Shown piece by piece: positions 9,281 to 17,156 of a stretch of DNA of 64,000 nt. Below the pieces are notes generated by a model. The model saw only the letters and a program-made list of their open reading frames with translations. It was not told where the DNA came from and did no database searches. Source of the DNA: Methylomonas sp. LW13 (lineage in GTDB: Bacteria; Pseudomonadota; Gammaproteobacteria; Methylococcales; Methylomonadaceae). Position 1 is the first letter of the stretch. The number at the start of each line of letters is the position of its first letter. The DNA lies in the NCBI RefSeq assembly GCF_016865255.1, contig NZ_CP033381.1, forward strand, positions 1,116,001-1,180,000, in the 5' to 3' direction. Both the position numbers and the translations under genes were made by a program.

Positions 9281-10384
9281 GTGAGTGTTCCTTTACGTCA
9301 GCAATTGGCTGTAGGTAGTTATCTGATCAAGCAAAAGATCAAAGGTGTAAAAAAGTATCCTTTGGTTTTGATGCTGGAGCCCCTGTTCAGATGCAATTTA
9401 GCATGCGCGGGCTGCGGTAAAATCGATTATCCCGATGATATTCTCGACAAGCGGCTTTCTGTTGAGGAGTGTTTGGCTGCGGTTGATGAATGCGGCGCAC
9501 CGATGGTGTCCATTCCAGGCGGCGAACCCTTGATTCATAAAGAAATGCCGCAGATTGTGGCCGGTATCGTTGCTAGAAAGAAGTTTGTTTATCTTTGCAC
9601 CAATGCCTTGCTGTTAAGAAAACGAATTAACGATTACACGCCATCGCCTTATTTGACCTTTTCCGTGCATCTGGATGGTTTAAAAGAGCGGCATGATACT
9701 TCCGTTTGCCAGGAAGGCGTTTTCGACATCGCTGTCGAAGCGATCAAATTAGCCTTGAGTAAAGGTTTCAGGGTTACCGTCAACTGCACCCTGTTCCAAG
9801 GTGAAACCCCGGAAGAAGTGGCGGAGTTTTTGGATTACGCGATGGAGTTGGGTGTAGAGGGCGTCACTATTGCGCCTGGATTCAGCTACGAGCGCGCGCC
9901 TAAGCAGGACGTGTTTATTAAAGGTCTTGACGTTAAAAACCTGTTTCGCGGTATTTTCAAAATCGGCAAGAACCGTAAGTGGAAATTGAACCATTCGTCG
10001 CTGTATTTGGATTATCTGGCCGGCAATCAGAATTACGACTGTACGCCATGGGGTAATCCAACGCGCAACGTATTCGGCTGGCAAAAACCTTGCTATTTGT
10101 TGGCTGACGAAGGTAATGCTAATTCTTTTCAAGAGTTGCTGGATGACACGCCTTGGGACAAATACGGCACCGTGAAAAACCCTAAGTGCGCTAACTGCAT
10201 GGCGCATTGCGGCTATGAGGCAACGGCGGTTGAGGATACCTTGGCGCATCCATTGAAAGCACTTTGGGCTGCGGTGCGCGGTCCCAAAACCTCCGGTGAA
10301 ATGGTTGCCGAAAAGCAGCCGGAGTTTATTGCTTCTTTCAAAAAATCGGCAATTTCCGAGATTCCAGTAAAAGTAGAGTCTTAA
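9281..10384 (+). CDS. hpnH: HpnH, hopanoid radical SAM protein (adenosylhopane synthase)
   Basis: Radical SAM enzyme that joins the 5'-deoxyadenosyl radical to hopene to make adenosylhopane, the first step of side-chain extension. The 4Fe-4S motif CNLACAGC has cysteines at residues 38, 42 and 45. A cysteine-rich C-terminal stretch (CTPWG, CYLLADEG, CANCMAHC) also fits HpnH. The start is placed at the GTG at 9281 (MSVPLRQQLAVG), with GGAG at 9268-9271; a TTG at 9266 would add five codons ahead of it but falls on the ribosome site. It heads a rightward operon with the mlaC-like and mlaA genes, divergent from shc. Confidence 0.95.
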   Translation: MSVPLRQQLAVGSYLIKQKIKGVKKYPLVLMLEPLFRCNLACAGCGKIDYPDDILDKRLSVEECLAAVDECGAPMVSIPGGEPLIHKEMPQIVAGIVARKKFVYLCTNALLLRKRINDYTPSPYLTFSVHLDGLKERHDTSVCQEGVFDIAVEAIKLALSKGFRVTVNCTLFQGETPEEVAEFLDYAMELGVEGVTIAPGFSYERAPKQDVFIKGLDVKNLFRGIFKIGKNRKWKLNHSSLYLDYLAGNQNYDCTPWGNPTRNVFGWQKPCYLLADEGNANSFQELLDDTPWDKYGTVKNPKCANCMAHCGYEATAVEDTLAHPLKALWAAVRGPKTSGEMVAEKQPEFIASFKKSAISEIPVKVES

Positions 10385-10430
10385 GACGAACCCAGGAAGT
10401 CATCCTCATTAACAGGTTTTCATAACGGCT

Positions 10431-11036
10431 ATGTTTAAAAAATTGTATTTCGGTCTTAGTTTGCTAATGCTTGTCTGTCTGTCTTCCTTAGCTAATGCTG
10501 AAGAGATTTCTGCGCGTCAGGTTGTCGAAGAGTTTCAAAATCAGCTGCTGAGCGTAATGAAAGCCGGCAAAGAGCTTGGCTTTCAAGGGCGCTACGACAA
10601 ACTGGATGTGGCGGTAAAAAAGAGCCATGATTTGCCTAAAATCGCCAGAATCGTGGTGGGCAAGCAATGGGAAGAGTTGACAACGGAGCAGCAGAATAAA
10701 CTGGAAAGCGTATTCAGCAAGCTTAGTGTGTCGGCATATGCTCATAACTTTAAAGACTATTCGGGCGAATCGTTTACCTTTGCTTCTGAAGAGGAGACCG
10801 GTAGGGGGGGTGTGGTGATTCATACCAACTTGCATATTCCCGGCGAAAAGGATGTCAAGTTCGATTATATGATGAAGAAAAAAGACGATGGCTGGCAAAT
10901 TATCAATATAATAGCCGATGGCGTCAGTGATTTGGCATTGAAAAGATCGGATTACACTAGTGTATTAAGCCGTGATGGTTTTGATGCCTTGATCGTTAAA
11001 ATCACTGAGAAAATTGAAAGTTACGCAAAGCAATAA
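10431..11036 (+). CDS. MlaC/Ttg2D-family periplasmic protein (HpnM-like)
   Basis: Periplasmic phospholipid-binding family protein of 201 residues. A signal peptide is clear (MFKKLYFGLSLLMLVCLSSLANA, cleavage before EEIS). The rest matches the MlaC/toluene-tolerance Ttg2 pattern: RFLGYY-like helices early, a central WxxLTTEQQNKLESVFSKL helix, and a DGWQIINIIADGVSDLALKRSDYTSVL end. In hopanoid clusters this family is named HpnM. Placed 46 bases after hpnH and 21 before mlaA, it may carry hopanoids or phospholipids between the membranes. The ABC partners MlaFEDB are not in the window. Confidence 0.85.
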   Translation: MFKKLYFGLSLLMLVCLSSLANAEEISARQVVEEFQNQLLSVMKAGKELGFQGRYDKLDVAVKKSHDLPKIARIVVGKQWEELTTEQQNKLESVFSKLSVSAYAHNFKDYSGESFTFASEEETGRGGVVIHTNLHIPGEKDVKFDYMMKKKDDGWQIINIIADGVSDLALKRSDYTSVLSRDGFDALIVKITEKIESYAKQ

Positions 11037-11057
11037 GTTTGTTAGGAATCGTCAGTA

Positions 11058-12077
11058 ATGTATAGCCCTCGTTATCAAGGCAGCAGCCAGGCATCCCTGT
11101 TTTGGGTGGTGTTATTTTCAAGCGCATTATCGGTAACCGGGTGTGCTACCACGGATAAGCATCCGGTCGATGCTAACAGAGCGTCTAAAGCTAAGTCAGA
11201 CGCAGCGGATCCTTACGAAGGTTTTAATCGCTCCATGTACGGTTTTAACATGGGCTTGGATAAGCATTTGCTGAAGCCCATCGCTAATGGTTACAAGACT
11301 GTAACCCCCAATTTCATGCAAACTGGAGTCAGCAACTTTTTTACCAATCTTAAAGGTATCAATGTTGTTTTGAACGATGTTCTGCAAGGTAAGTTTGAAC
11401 AAGGTGCTTCTGATACTGGGCGATTCTTGACCAATTCCACGGTTGGTTTGCTCGGTTTATTTGATGTGGCCAGCGACTTGGGATTGCAAAGCAATGTTGA
11501 AGATTTTGGTCAAACACTCGCGGTCTGGGGTGTCGATCAAGGCCCCTACTTGGTATTGCCGGTTTTGGGGCCGACTACTGTGCGTGATGGCGCGGCAATT
11601 GTGGTGGATAAAGCCGCCAATCCAGGAACTTACGTGCCGGGGACGGGTATTGTCGAGGGTATTAACGACAGAGCAAATGCCGAAGGTGCGTTGAATTTTA
11701 TCGACGAAGCGGCGTTGGATCCTTATGTCTTTACCCGCGAGTCATTTTTGCAATACCGCAAAAACTTGATCAATGACGGTAAGAGTAATTCGACTGACTA
11801 TGATCTTGACATAGACGCGGATGTCGATGTCGGCGAAATTTCTTCAGCAAAGCCTAAAGAAGCTAACGCGACGCAAAAACCAAAAGCCGATACGGCTAAA
11901 AAACTACCCGGCCACGTGCAAAATAGCATTGAGGTAGGTCCTGGCAGCGCAAAGGCAGGTAGCGCTGCGTTCGATAGCATGTCCAAATCGTTCGATAATG
12001 CTGCTTTGGAATTTGAAAAAGCCTCGGACAAAATGGACCAAATGAGTAAAAAAAAAAGACCGCTTAAGCGCCGTTAA
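11058..12077 (+). CDS. mlaA: MlaA/VacJ outer-membrane lipoprotein with long lysine-rich C-terminal tail
   Basis: Outer-membrane lipoprotein that removes phospholipids from the outer leaflet in the Mla pathway. The signal peptide ends in a VTGC lipobox. The core has the family signatures DPYEGFNRSMYGFN, a PGTYVPGTG stretch and LDPYVFTRESFLQYR. After about residue 240 there is an extra Ala/Lys/Asp-rich tail absent from E. coli MlaA, ending in FEKASDKMDQM (319-329) and SKKKRPLKRR. An 11-residue version of this end motif recurs in the small lipoprotein at 46991-47302. A run of ten A (12048-12057) near the 3' end is a slippage-prone site. Operon with hpnH and the mlaC-like gene suggests a link to hopanoid placement. 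Confidence 0.9.
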   Translation: MYSPRYQGSSQASLFWVVLFSSALSVTGCATTDKHPVDANRASKAKSDAADPYEGFNRSMYGFNMGLDKHLLKPIANGYKTVTPNFMQTGVSNFFTNLKGINVVLNDVLQGKFEQGASDTGRFLTNSTVGLLGLFDVASDLGLQSNVEDFGQTLAVWGVDQGPYLVLPVLGPTTVRDGAAIVVDKAANPGTYVPGTGIVEGINDRANAEGALNFIDEAALDPYVFTRESFLQYRKNLINDGKSNSTDYDLDIDADVDVGEISSAKPKEANATQKPKADTAKKLPGHVQNSIEVGPGSAKAGSAAFDSMSKSFDNAALEFEKASDKMDQMSKKKRPLKRR

Positions 12078-12088
12078 TTTTGTTTGAA

Positions 12089-12108
12089 GAGACGCAGGGA
12101 AGCGTCTC
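12089..12108. terminator. GAGACGC hairpin between convergent mlaA and apt
   Basis: Perfect 7-base stem GAGACGC/GCGTCTC with a six-base loop, in the 42 bases between the convergent ends of mlaA and apt. The T tract after it is weak. It belongs to a family of similar hairpins in this window (20693-20720, 32403-32429), all at gene ends. Confidence 0.55.
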
Positions 12109-12119
12109 CGTAGTATTTC

Positions 12120-12635
12120 TCAGTAATGCAATAAGGAATGCACTTCGTAGTTCCCCAGTTTTTCCCGCCCTTGCAAGAAGTCCAGTTCCACCACAAAAGC
12201 GCAGGCTACCACGGTAGCGCCCAGCTTTTCGATCAGTTCGCAACTAGCCTTGGCGGTGCCGCCAGTGGCCAATAGATCGTCGATCAACAACACCTTGTCG
12301 TTACTGTCCACTGCATCGATATGCACTTCCAGTTCAGCCAAGCCGTATTCCAGGTCGTAAGAAACGCTTTGTACATCATAAGGTAGTTTGCCGGGTTTGC
12401 GGAGTGGGATAAACGGAATACCCAGTTCCCAGGCCACCAGCGAACCGAAAATAAAGCCGCGTGCTTCCATGCCGGCCACTGCGGTGATGTCGCGGCCTAA
12501 GAAAGGATGTAGCAGTTGATGGACCGCTAGACGTAATGTGGCTGGGTCTTTGACCAGTGGTGTTATATCTTTGAAGATAATGCCGGGTTTTGGAAAATCC
12601 GGAATATCCCGAATCTTGTTTCTCAATCTCTCCAT
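12120..12635 (-). CDS. apt: Adenine phosphoribosyltransferase
   Basis: Purine salvage enzyme: adenine + PRPP to AMP. Length (171 aa) is typical. The PRPP-binding motif VLLIDDLLATGGTA is at about residues 122-135, with GFIFG and FIPLRKPGKLP in the expected places. It starts 15 bases after the dxs copy 2 stop and is the last gene of xseB-ispA-dxs-apt. The adenine released by HpnG could be recycled by this enzyme, a fitting but unproven link. Confidence 0.96.
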   Translation of the reverse strand: MERLRNKIRDIPDFPKPGIIFKDITPLVKDPATLRLAVHQLLHPFLGRDITAVAGMEARGFIFGSLVAWELGIPFIPLRKPGKLPYDVQSVSYDLEYGLAELEVHIDAVDSNDKVLLIDDLLATGGTAKASCELIEKLGATVVACAFVVELDFLQGREKLGNYEVHSLLHY

Positions 12636-12650
12636 TTCTAACCTCCAGAT

Positions 12651-14510
12651 TTACGCACAAACCGCCTGAATCTTAGCCAAGATACCCTTAGTATCCAGGC
12701 CGCATAATGCCAGCAATTCCTCGCGACTACCTTGCTCGACGAAGCGATCCGGCAGGCCGATGTTCAACACCGGCATCAGAATGTTCTGTGCCTGCAAGAA
12801 CTCGTTCACCGCACTGCCGGCACCGCCGGCAATCACGTTCTCTTCAACCGTGACGATCACGTCATGGCTTTTCGCCAGCTCTAGAATCAAGGCTTCATCC
12901 AGCGGTTTCACAAAGCGCATATTCACCACCGTCGCGCCCAGCTGCTTGCCGGCTTCCACTGACGGTGTCACCATACTGCCCCAGGCCAGAATCGCAATGC
13001 GGCTGCCTTGATGGCGGATTTCGCCTTTGCCGATGGGGAGTTCGGTCAAGGCCTTATCGACCGTGGCCCCCGGCCCCTTGCCGCGCGGATAGCGCACCGA
13101 GGCCGGGCCTTTGTGCTTGAAACCGGTGGTCAGCATCTGCCGGCACTCGTTCTCATCGGCCGGCGCCATCACCAGCATATTCGGAATACAGCGCATATAA
13201 CTATAATCAAACGCCCCGGCATGGGTCGGACCGTCCGGCCCCACGAGACCCGCTCGATCCAGGGCAAACAGCACATCCAGATTCTGCAAAGCGACATCGT
13301 GGATTAACTGATCGTAAGCGCGTTGTAAAAACGTCGAATAAATCGCCACCACCGGCTTGGCCCCCTGACAGGCTTGACCGGCCGCCAAGGTCACCGCATG
13401 TTGCTCGGCAATCGCCACATCGAAATAGCGTTTCGGAAACTGCTGGGAAAACGCCACCAAGCCCGAGCCTTCGCGCATCGCTGGGGTAATCCCTAACAGC
13501 CGCTCATCCTGCTTGGCCATATCGCACAACCAAGTGCCGAACACTTCCGTATAGGTCGGGTGTGGCGAAGGCGCGGCTTTAGGTAAATAATCCTTGCTCG
13601 GATCGAAAGCCGGCACCCCGTGATACGCCAACGGATCTTTCTCCGCCGGTGCATAGCCTTTGCCTTTCTTGGTGACCACATGCAAAAACACCGGCCCGGA
13701 TAAATCCTTCAACTTTTCTAAAGTCGAAACCAGCATCTCCACATCGTGGCCGTCGATCGGCCCGAAATAATTAAAGCCCAACTCCTCGAACAAAGTACCC
13801 GGCACAATCATGCCCTTCACATGCTCTTCTGTCTTACGGGCCAGTTCCCACACCGACGGCATACTAGCCAAGGCCTTCTTACTCTCTTCCCGTACCGACG
13901 AATAAAACTTGCTCGACAACACCTTGGTCAGATAATTATTCATCGCCCCCACCGGCGGTGAAATCGACATATCGTTATCGTTCAGAATCACCAACAGATT
14001 GGCATTCACATCGCCGGCATGATTCATCGCCTCATAGGCCATCCCGCCGGTGATCGAACCGTCGCCGATGATCGCTACCATCTTCTTGTCTTCCCCGCGT
14101 AACTGCGAAGCAATCGCCATGCCCAGGGCCGCGCTGATCGACGTCGACGAATGACCGACCCCAAACGCATCGTACTCGCTCTCCGTCCGGCACGGAAACG
14201 CCGACACCCCGCCCAAGGTGCGAATCGTCGGCATCCGCTCTTTCCGCCCCGTCAAAATCTTATGCGGATAAGCCTGATGGCCCACATCCCACACCAACTG
14301 ATCCGAAGGCGTATCGAACACATAATGCAGCGCCACCGTCAGTTCCACCGTGCCCAGGCCAGCCGAGAAATGGCCGCCGGAGATACTGACGGTATGGGTC
14401 AGATAGCGACGCAACTCATCGGCCAGCGGCTCCAGTTGTTCAGGCTTCAGGGCCCGAACGTCGGCGGGGGTCTGGATGGTGTCTAGGAGCGGGAAATCAG
14501 AGGCTGTCAT
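12651..14510 (-). CDS. dxs: 1-deoxy-D-xylulose-5-phosphate synthase, copy 2 (complete)
   Basis: Complete 619-residue DXP synthase, the usual length. ThDP motif [18 protein letters not shown], the [10 protein letters not shown] segment (catalytic Glu of the pyrimidine domain) and [18 protein letters not shown] are intact. It lies 118 bases after ispA and just before apt, the common proteobacterial xseB-ispA-dxs arrangement, so this is probably the ancestral locus and copy 1 the duplicate. Its C-terminal half is base-for-base identical with copy 1 as far as the window shows, while the N-terminal half has diverged slightly. Confidence 0.98.
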   Translation of the reverse strand: MTASDFPLLDTIQTPADVRALKPEQLEPLADELRRYLTHTVSISGGHFSAGLGTVELTVALHYVFDTPSDQLVWDVGHQAYPHKILTGRKERMPTIRTLGGVSAFPCRTESEYDAFGVGHSSTSISAALGMAIASQLRGEDKKMVAIIGDGSITGGMAYEAMNHAGDVNANLLVILNDNDMSISPPVGAMNNYLTKVLSSKFYSSVREESKKALASMPSVWELARKTEEHVKGMIVPGTLFEELGFNYFGPIDGHDVEMLVSTLEKLKDLSGPVFLHVVTKKGKGYAPAEKDPLAYHGVPAFDPSKDYLPKAAPSPHPTYTEVFGTWLCDMAKQDERLLGITPAMREGSGLVAFSQQFPKRYFDVAIAEQHAVTLAAGQACQGAKPVVAIYSTFLQRAYDQLIHDVALQNLDVLFALDRAGLVGPDGPTHAGAFDYSYMRCIPNMLVMAPADENECRQMLTTGFKHKGPASVRYPRGKGPGATVDKALTELPIGKGEIRHQGSRIAILAWGSMVTPSVEAGKQLGATVVNMRFVKPLDEALILELAKSHDVIVTVEENVIAGGAGSAVNEFLQAQNILMPVLNIGLPDRFVEQGSREELLALCGLDTKGILAKIQAVCA

Positions 14511-14513
14511 GGG
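12909..14513. repeat. Long direct repeat, right copy (dxs coding sequence)
   Basis: Counterpart of 1-1605, same orientation. 12909-13625 is identical to 1-717; the first mismatch is at 13626 and substitutions continue to the 5' end of the gene. Similarity stops at the start codon, so only the coding sequence is shared. Confidence 0.95.
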
Positions 14514-14628
14514 TTAAAAAATTCCTTTATATGTTTGCGCCGCAATATTCCGCGCCAGCCCAGTAGACGCAAGCGGAAAACCGGAAGGATTGTGGCGCAA
14601 GAAGTATAAATCGTGCAGTTCGCTACGC

Positions 14629-15522
14629 TTAGTGTGTACGTTCGATGATATACAGCGACAAATCGCGTAACAAATCCGCTTCGCTGCCAAAGCCGGCTAG
14701 GCTGGCGACGGCTTGTTCATGCAGCTCCTGAGCTTTTTCCTTGGCGCCGGCCATTCCCAACAGTGCCGGGTAAGTCGGTTTGTCGTTATCGACATCTTTC
14801 CCTTGGGTTTTACCCAGTGTAGCGGTGTCGCTTTCAACATCCAGAATATCGTCTTTGACTTGAAAGGATAGGCCTATGCATTTGGCGTAGTGATCCAGTT
14901 TTTTTGCGACTTCGGCATCGAGATCCGGTTTGGATAGCGAAGCCAGATTGACGCTGGCGCGAATCAACGCGCCGGTCTTGTGGATGTGCATGTTTTCCAG
15001 TTCCGGCAGAGTCAGCTTGCGGCCGACAGAACCCAAGTCGATGGCTTGGCCGCCAACCATGCCTTGCGAGCCGCTGGCGCGGGTCAATGCCGCGATCATT
15101 TTGACTCGGGCTTCCGCGCCCGCTTGAATGGCTGGGTCGTTGGCTAATATGTCAAAGGCCAGTGCTTGCAAGGCATCGCCTGCCAAAATCGCAGTGGCTT
15201 CATCGTAAGCCTTATGACAAGTCGGTTTGCCGCGGCGTAAGTCGTCGTTGTCCATCGCCGGCAAATCGTCATGAATTAAAGAGTAAACATGGATAAATTC
15301 CACCGCGCAAGCCTGAGCGTCCAGCTGGTCTTCACTCAAGCCCAAGGCTTGGCCGGTGGCATAAGTCAGCAACGGGCGAGTGCGTTTGCCGCCGTCCAGT
15401 ACGCTGTAACGCATGGCTTGATGCAAGGTTTGCGGCAGAATGTTCTCGCCGGGTAGCCGGGCGTCCAACGCCCGTTCGACGCGGTTCTGGCAGGCGGTAA
15501 GGTAGGCTTTTAAGTTACTCAT
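14629..15522 (-). CDS. ispA: Farnesyl diphosphate synthase (polyprenyl synthase family)
   Basis: Makes farnesyl-PP from IPP and DMAPP; the product feeds squalene synthase. The 297-residue protein has the first aspartate motif DDLPAMDNDD followed by LRRGKPT and the second motif DDILD, with FQVKDDILD just before it. The ATG overlaps the xseB end by 8 bases. Its place in xseB-ispA-dxs is the standard arrangement. Confidence 0.96.
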   Translation of the reverse strand: MSNLKAYLTACQNRVERALDARLPGENILPQTLHQAMRYSVLDGGKRTRPLLTYATGQALGLSEDQLDAQACAVEFIHVYSLIHDDLPAMDNDDLRRGKPTCHKAYDEATAILAGDALQALAFDILANDPAIQAGAEARVKMIAALTRASGSQGMVGGQAIDLGSVGRKLTLPELENMHIHKTGALIRASVNLASLSKPDLDAEVAKKLDHYAKCIGLSFQVKDDILDVESDTATLGKTQGKDVDNDKPTYPALLGMAGAKEKAQELHEQAVASLAGFGSEADLLRDLSLYIIERTH

Positions 15523-15748
15523 CGGTGAATGGCTCCAAAGTTTGCTGGCCGTTTTTTTCTAATAAAATTTGGACTTTCTGCTCGGCGTCTTGCAGTGCTT
15601 GCTGGCAGGTACGAGTTAGTCTGATGCCGCGTTCGAAGGATTTTAAGGATTCTTCCAGGGAAATATCGCCGCGTTCCATCAGCTCGACCAATTTCTCCAG
15701 TTCTTCCATCGCTTCCTCAAATTGGGATGCGTTTTTACGTCTCGACAT
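15515..15748 (-). CDS. xseB: Exodeoxyribonuclease VII small subunit
   Basis: Small subunit (77 aa) of exonuclease VII. The family pattern FEEAMEELEKLVELMERGDISLEESLKSFERGIRLTRTCQQAL is complete. First gene of the leftward xseB-ispA-dxs-apt operon; ispA overlaps its end by 8 bases. Confidence 0.95.
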   Translation of the reverse strand: MSRRKNASQFEEAMEELEKLVELMERGDISLEESLKSFERGIRLTRTCQQALQDAEQKVQILLEKNGQQTLEPFTDE

Positions 15749-16424
15749 ATTATAAAGTGGCTTGCGGTGCTCAAAAAATGACCAAGCATTATAGTATGAA
15801 TTGCTCTGCCATTGAGTTTGGATTGCATCTGTTGTTTTCGATTTAGTGGCAGCAATTCGGTTCGTTCAGTTGTTCGCTAATACTGAGGCGTCAGCGGCTG
15901 CAGTTACAGTGACATTTTTGAGGTTGCCCAGGTTTGCCTGGATTCCAAGGCTCCAGCTTCCCGAGCCATTCACGTGCTCCGAACCTAAACACTTAGCGGG
16001 GGGGCATCCGAAATGTCACGTTGCAATTATCCCTATCCCGTGTCCACCTGAACCGCTCTCCGCTTACGCCCTTATGCGATAGCTTTTACGCCGCTCGGTA
16101 CGAACCGTTCGCAAGCCAGACCAATTAACCTTTCGAAGTTTTACGATATTTCGTGCAAAAAACGATATGCCGTGGGCGATAGGCTGTATTAGCGGTGCTG
16201 TTTGTCGATGGCGGTTTAAAAATAATTGTTTTTATTCAATGGTTTATTTTGTTGTTACTTGGGTTTTTGGAAAGTGGCATTCCATTTGCCATTACAAGTC
16301 GAAGTTCATCGATTTTTACGACAGATTGTTTAAACATCGGATCGGTGGCTTTCTTCTAAACCAAATTATCGAACCGTTCGGCCGCCGTTTAGGCGCACCG
16401 AATCAAACTTTTTGAGGATATATC
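15749..16424. other. Long intergenic region, no convincing gene
   Basis: About 675 bases between divergent xseB and the secreted gp19-like gene. Open frames at 15846-16082 and 16167-16415 have no ribosome site, no recognisable family pattern and a composition unlike the neighbours, so they are not called. The region should contain the xseB and gp19-like promoters. Near 16409-16424 a TGAGGA ribosome site precedes the gp19-like ATG. Confidence 0.5.
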
Positions 16425-16922
16425 ATGAAAACAACCAGCCGTTTTATCAGCGTTTTATTCGGTGCAGTCGTGGTCTCGTCAGCCAGCGGCGGCGCCGTTG
16501 AGAATGTCATAGACAATTCCGCCCCGTTGGTTTATTACGAATTCAGCGCCGGAGGAGTCACCACTTATTTCACCGATTGCAAAGGCATGGGTTCGCAGAA
16601 CGAAGTGGAGCAAACCAGGGTTAGTGCGCGGGGAGAGAACCTTACAGTTAAGATACCCGGACGCTTATCGGCTAAAAATATTACCTGCAGTAAAGGTTTG
16701 ACCAAGTCGATGGATCTCTGGACTTGGCGACAACAGTTTGTCAGCGGTAGGTCGGGCCGGTCGCGGGTCGATGCGACGCTGATAGCCTATGACCAGGCGA
16801 TGACGCCCATCGCGGAGTGGAGCTTCAATGGCTTGTGGCCTGCTGCTATCGATTTCAACGAAACAACGTCCGGCAAAGAAACCATTGTGTTCGCCGTCGA
16901 CCAAGTTCTACGTATGCGCTGA
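16425..16922 (+). CDS. Secreted protein with phage tail-tube (T4 gp19-like) fold
   Basis: 165-residue protein. Residues 1-24 form a clear Sec signal peptide (MKTTSRFISVLFGAVVVSSA). The remainder carries the pattern of the T4 gp19-like 'conserved hypothetical phage tail region protein' family: KGLTKSMDLWTWRQQF (90-105), an RSRVDATLIAYDQAMTPIAEW strand pair, then FNGLWPAAI (134-142) and ETIVFAVDQVLRM at the end. Two cysteines (52, 88) could form a disulfide. Tail-tube proteins are cytoplasmic and assembled with sheath, baseplate and spike genes; none of these is nearby, and the leader would send this one to the periplasm. It stands alone upstream of parE. The family call is from pattern memory; the role is unknown. 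Confidence 0.7.
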   Translation: MKTTSRFISVLFGAVVVSSASGGAVENVIDNSAPLVYYEFSAGGVTTYFTDCKGMGSQNEVEQTRVSARGENLTVKIPGRLSAKNITCSKGLTKSMDLWTWRQQFVSGRSGRSRVDATLIAYDQAMTPIAEWSFNGLWPAAIDFNETTSGKETIVFAVDQVLRMR

Positions 16923-17111
16923 TCGAAACCGGGGCTGGCGCCAAACAGTTGGCTTGTCGTCAAAAATCGGTGGCGGCGCCCTGGAAAACGGCGTGGGTCC
17001 GGCTTTTCCAGTGCTTAGGTAATTTCAGATGGCGCTTACGGAAGTCGAGGCATGGTGAGCCGGTTGATGAGGACCGGTGTTCCGGAGCCTCTCTGGCGCG
17101 CGTTGCTGACA

Positions 17112-17117
17112 TATAAT
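17112..17117 (+). promoter_or_regulatory. Possible -10 element of parE
   Basis: TATAAT 40 bases before the parE ATG. No good -35 match was seen at the normal distance. Its presence inside the 35-codon upstream extension of the reading frame favours the start at 17157. Confidence 0.35.
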
Positions 17118-17156
17118 GGTCAGCCGACACACTGTTATTTCCTATTACGAGACATC

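Noticed and set aside
1..14513. Composite transposon bounded by the dxs repeats
   Set aside because: The repeats are whole coding sequences in direct orientation, with no transposase, terminal inverted repeats or target-site duplication.
15846..16415. Two open frames upstream of the gp19-like gene
   Set aside because: No ribosome site, no family pattern, odd amino-acid composition, and they sit where promoters are expected.
16425..16922. Prophage or contractile injection system
   Set aside because: Only one tail-like gene is present, with a signal peptide; no sheath, baseplate, spike, portal or terminase genes nearby.
16817..17116. Frame overlapping the gp19-like end and the parE leader
   Set aside because: Out of frame with both, without a start context or recognisable pattern.
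17052..17156. 35-codon upstream extension of parE
   Set aside because: No similarity to ParE, contains a TATAAT, and the MTQEYNAAAIEVL start gives normal family length.
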